Source: Sphingomonas sp. 3P27F8
GTDB taxonomy: Bacteria; Pseudomonadota; Alphaproteobacteria; Sphingomonadales; Sphingomonadaceae
NCBI RefSeq assembly: GCF_005502745.1
Contig: NZ_SCNL01000021.1
Span: forward strand, 1-41,354
DNA: 41,354 bases
Direction: 5' to 3'
Notes under the pieces: model-generated
The model's input: only the letters and a program-made list of their open reading frames with translations
Told to the model about the DNA's origin: nothing
Databases searched by the model: none
Shown: piece after piece, positions 41,350 through 41,354 of the stretch
Layout: every line of letters begins with the position of its first letter
How positions within the stretch are numbered: position 1 is the stretch's first letter
Position numbers and translations under genes: made by a program

Positions 41350-41354
41350 AATGT
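41332..41354 (+). CDS. start of an unidentified gene, cut by window end
   Basis: ATG 41332 is preceded by AAGGA (41321-41325) with a seven-base gap. Eight codons are visible (MKPRSSN...). If the inverted repeat marks an insertion element, this would be its transposase, but seven residues cannot show it. Confidence 0.35.

Overview
The window is GC-rich alphaproteobacterial DNA. The gene styles (sphingomonad-like czc/cus operons, DUF411, SPW-repeat fusion, GDCCVxC protein, NAD-type 6-phosphogluconate dehydrogenase) point to a member of the Sphingomonadaceae such as Sphingobium, Sphingopyxis or Novosphingobium. This is inferred from gene content and codon style, not from a marker gene. No rRNA, tRNA or CRISPR array was seen.

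Layout: (1) 1-2060, a 5'-truncated uppP, then a compact mercury-type locus: merR diverging from merT and a GDCCVxC protein, with a clear MerR operator and a 19-bp spacer. (2) 2144-2690, the decayed end of a second cus operon (cusA tail plus broken cusF). (3) 2716-11860, a leftward operon of an MFS exporter with a His-rich tail, a small His-rich protein, CzcC, CzcB, CzcA and an aspartyl-protease/PDZ protein. It diverges from a CsoR/RcnR-family repressor across two G/C-tract operators. (4) 11892-23940, a leftward copper block: DUF305, an epimerase/SPW-repeat fusion, DUF411, two small Cys/Met-rich exported proteins, CusC, CusB (with a fused CusF domain), CusA, a lipoprotein CusF and a YgjV-like protein. 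(5) 24553-31996, a rightward block of two tandem exported paralogues, two MerR-type regulators, small lipoproteins, a DUF1622 membrane protein and a Met-rich protein. It ends in a three-gene electron-transfer module: a membrane-anchored FAD/NAD(P)H/2Fe-2S reductase with a periplasmic Met/His domain, a di-heme b-type membrane cytochrome and a seven-heme membrane-anchored cytochrome c. (6) 32274-33560, an Nramp-related transporter with divergent metal-site motifs. (7) 34026-41290, carbohydrate genes: glycosyltransferase/alpha-toroid fusion, gnd, zwf, a Cof-type HAD phosphatase, a PMM-like HAD phosphatase and a GH130 remnant. The GH130 remnant is cut at the right edge by what looks like an insertion-element end.

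Together the metal genes cover uptake or binding of Hg, RND export of divalent cations and of Cu/Ag, periplasmic metal buffering and redox. The strongest candidate for an undescribed system is 28640-31996. Its gene order and motifs describe a complete path from cytoplasmic NAD(P)H through flavin and 2Fe-2S, across the membrane by two b hemes, to a periplasmic seven-heme wire. It lies in a metal-resistance island, just downstream of genes for Met-rich metal-binding proteins.

Decay is visible at three places (uppP 5' end, cusF/cusA relic, GH130 frameshift plus truncation). This fits a mobile accessory region assembled by repeated insertion and loss.
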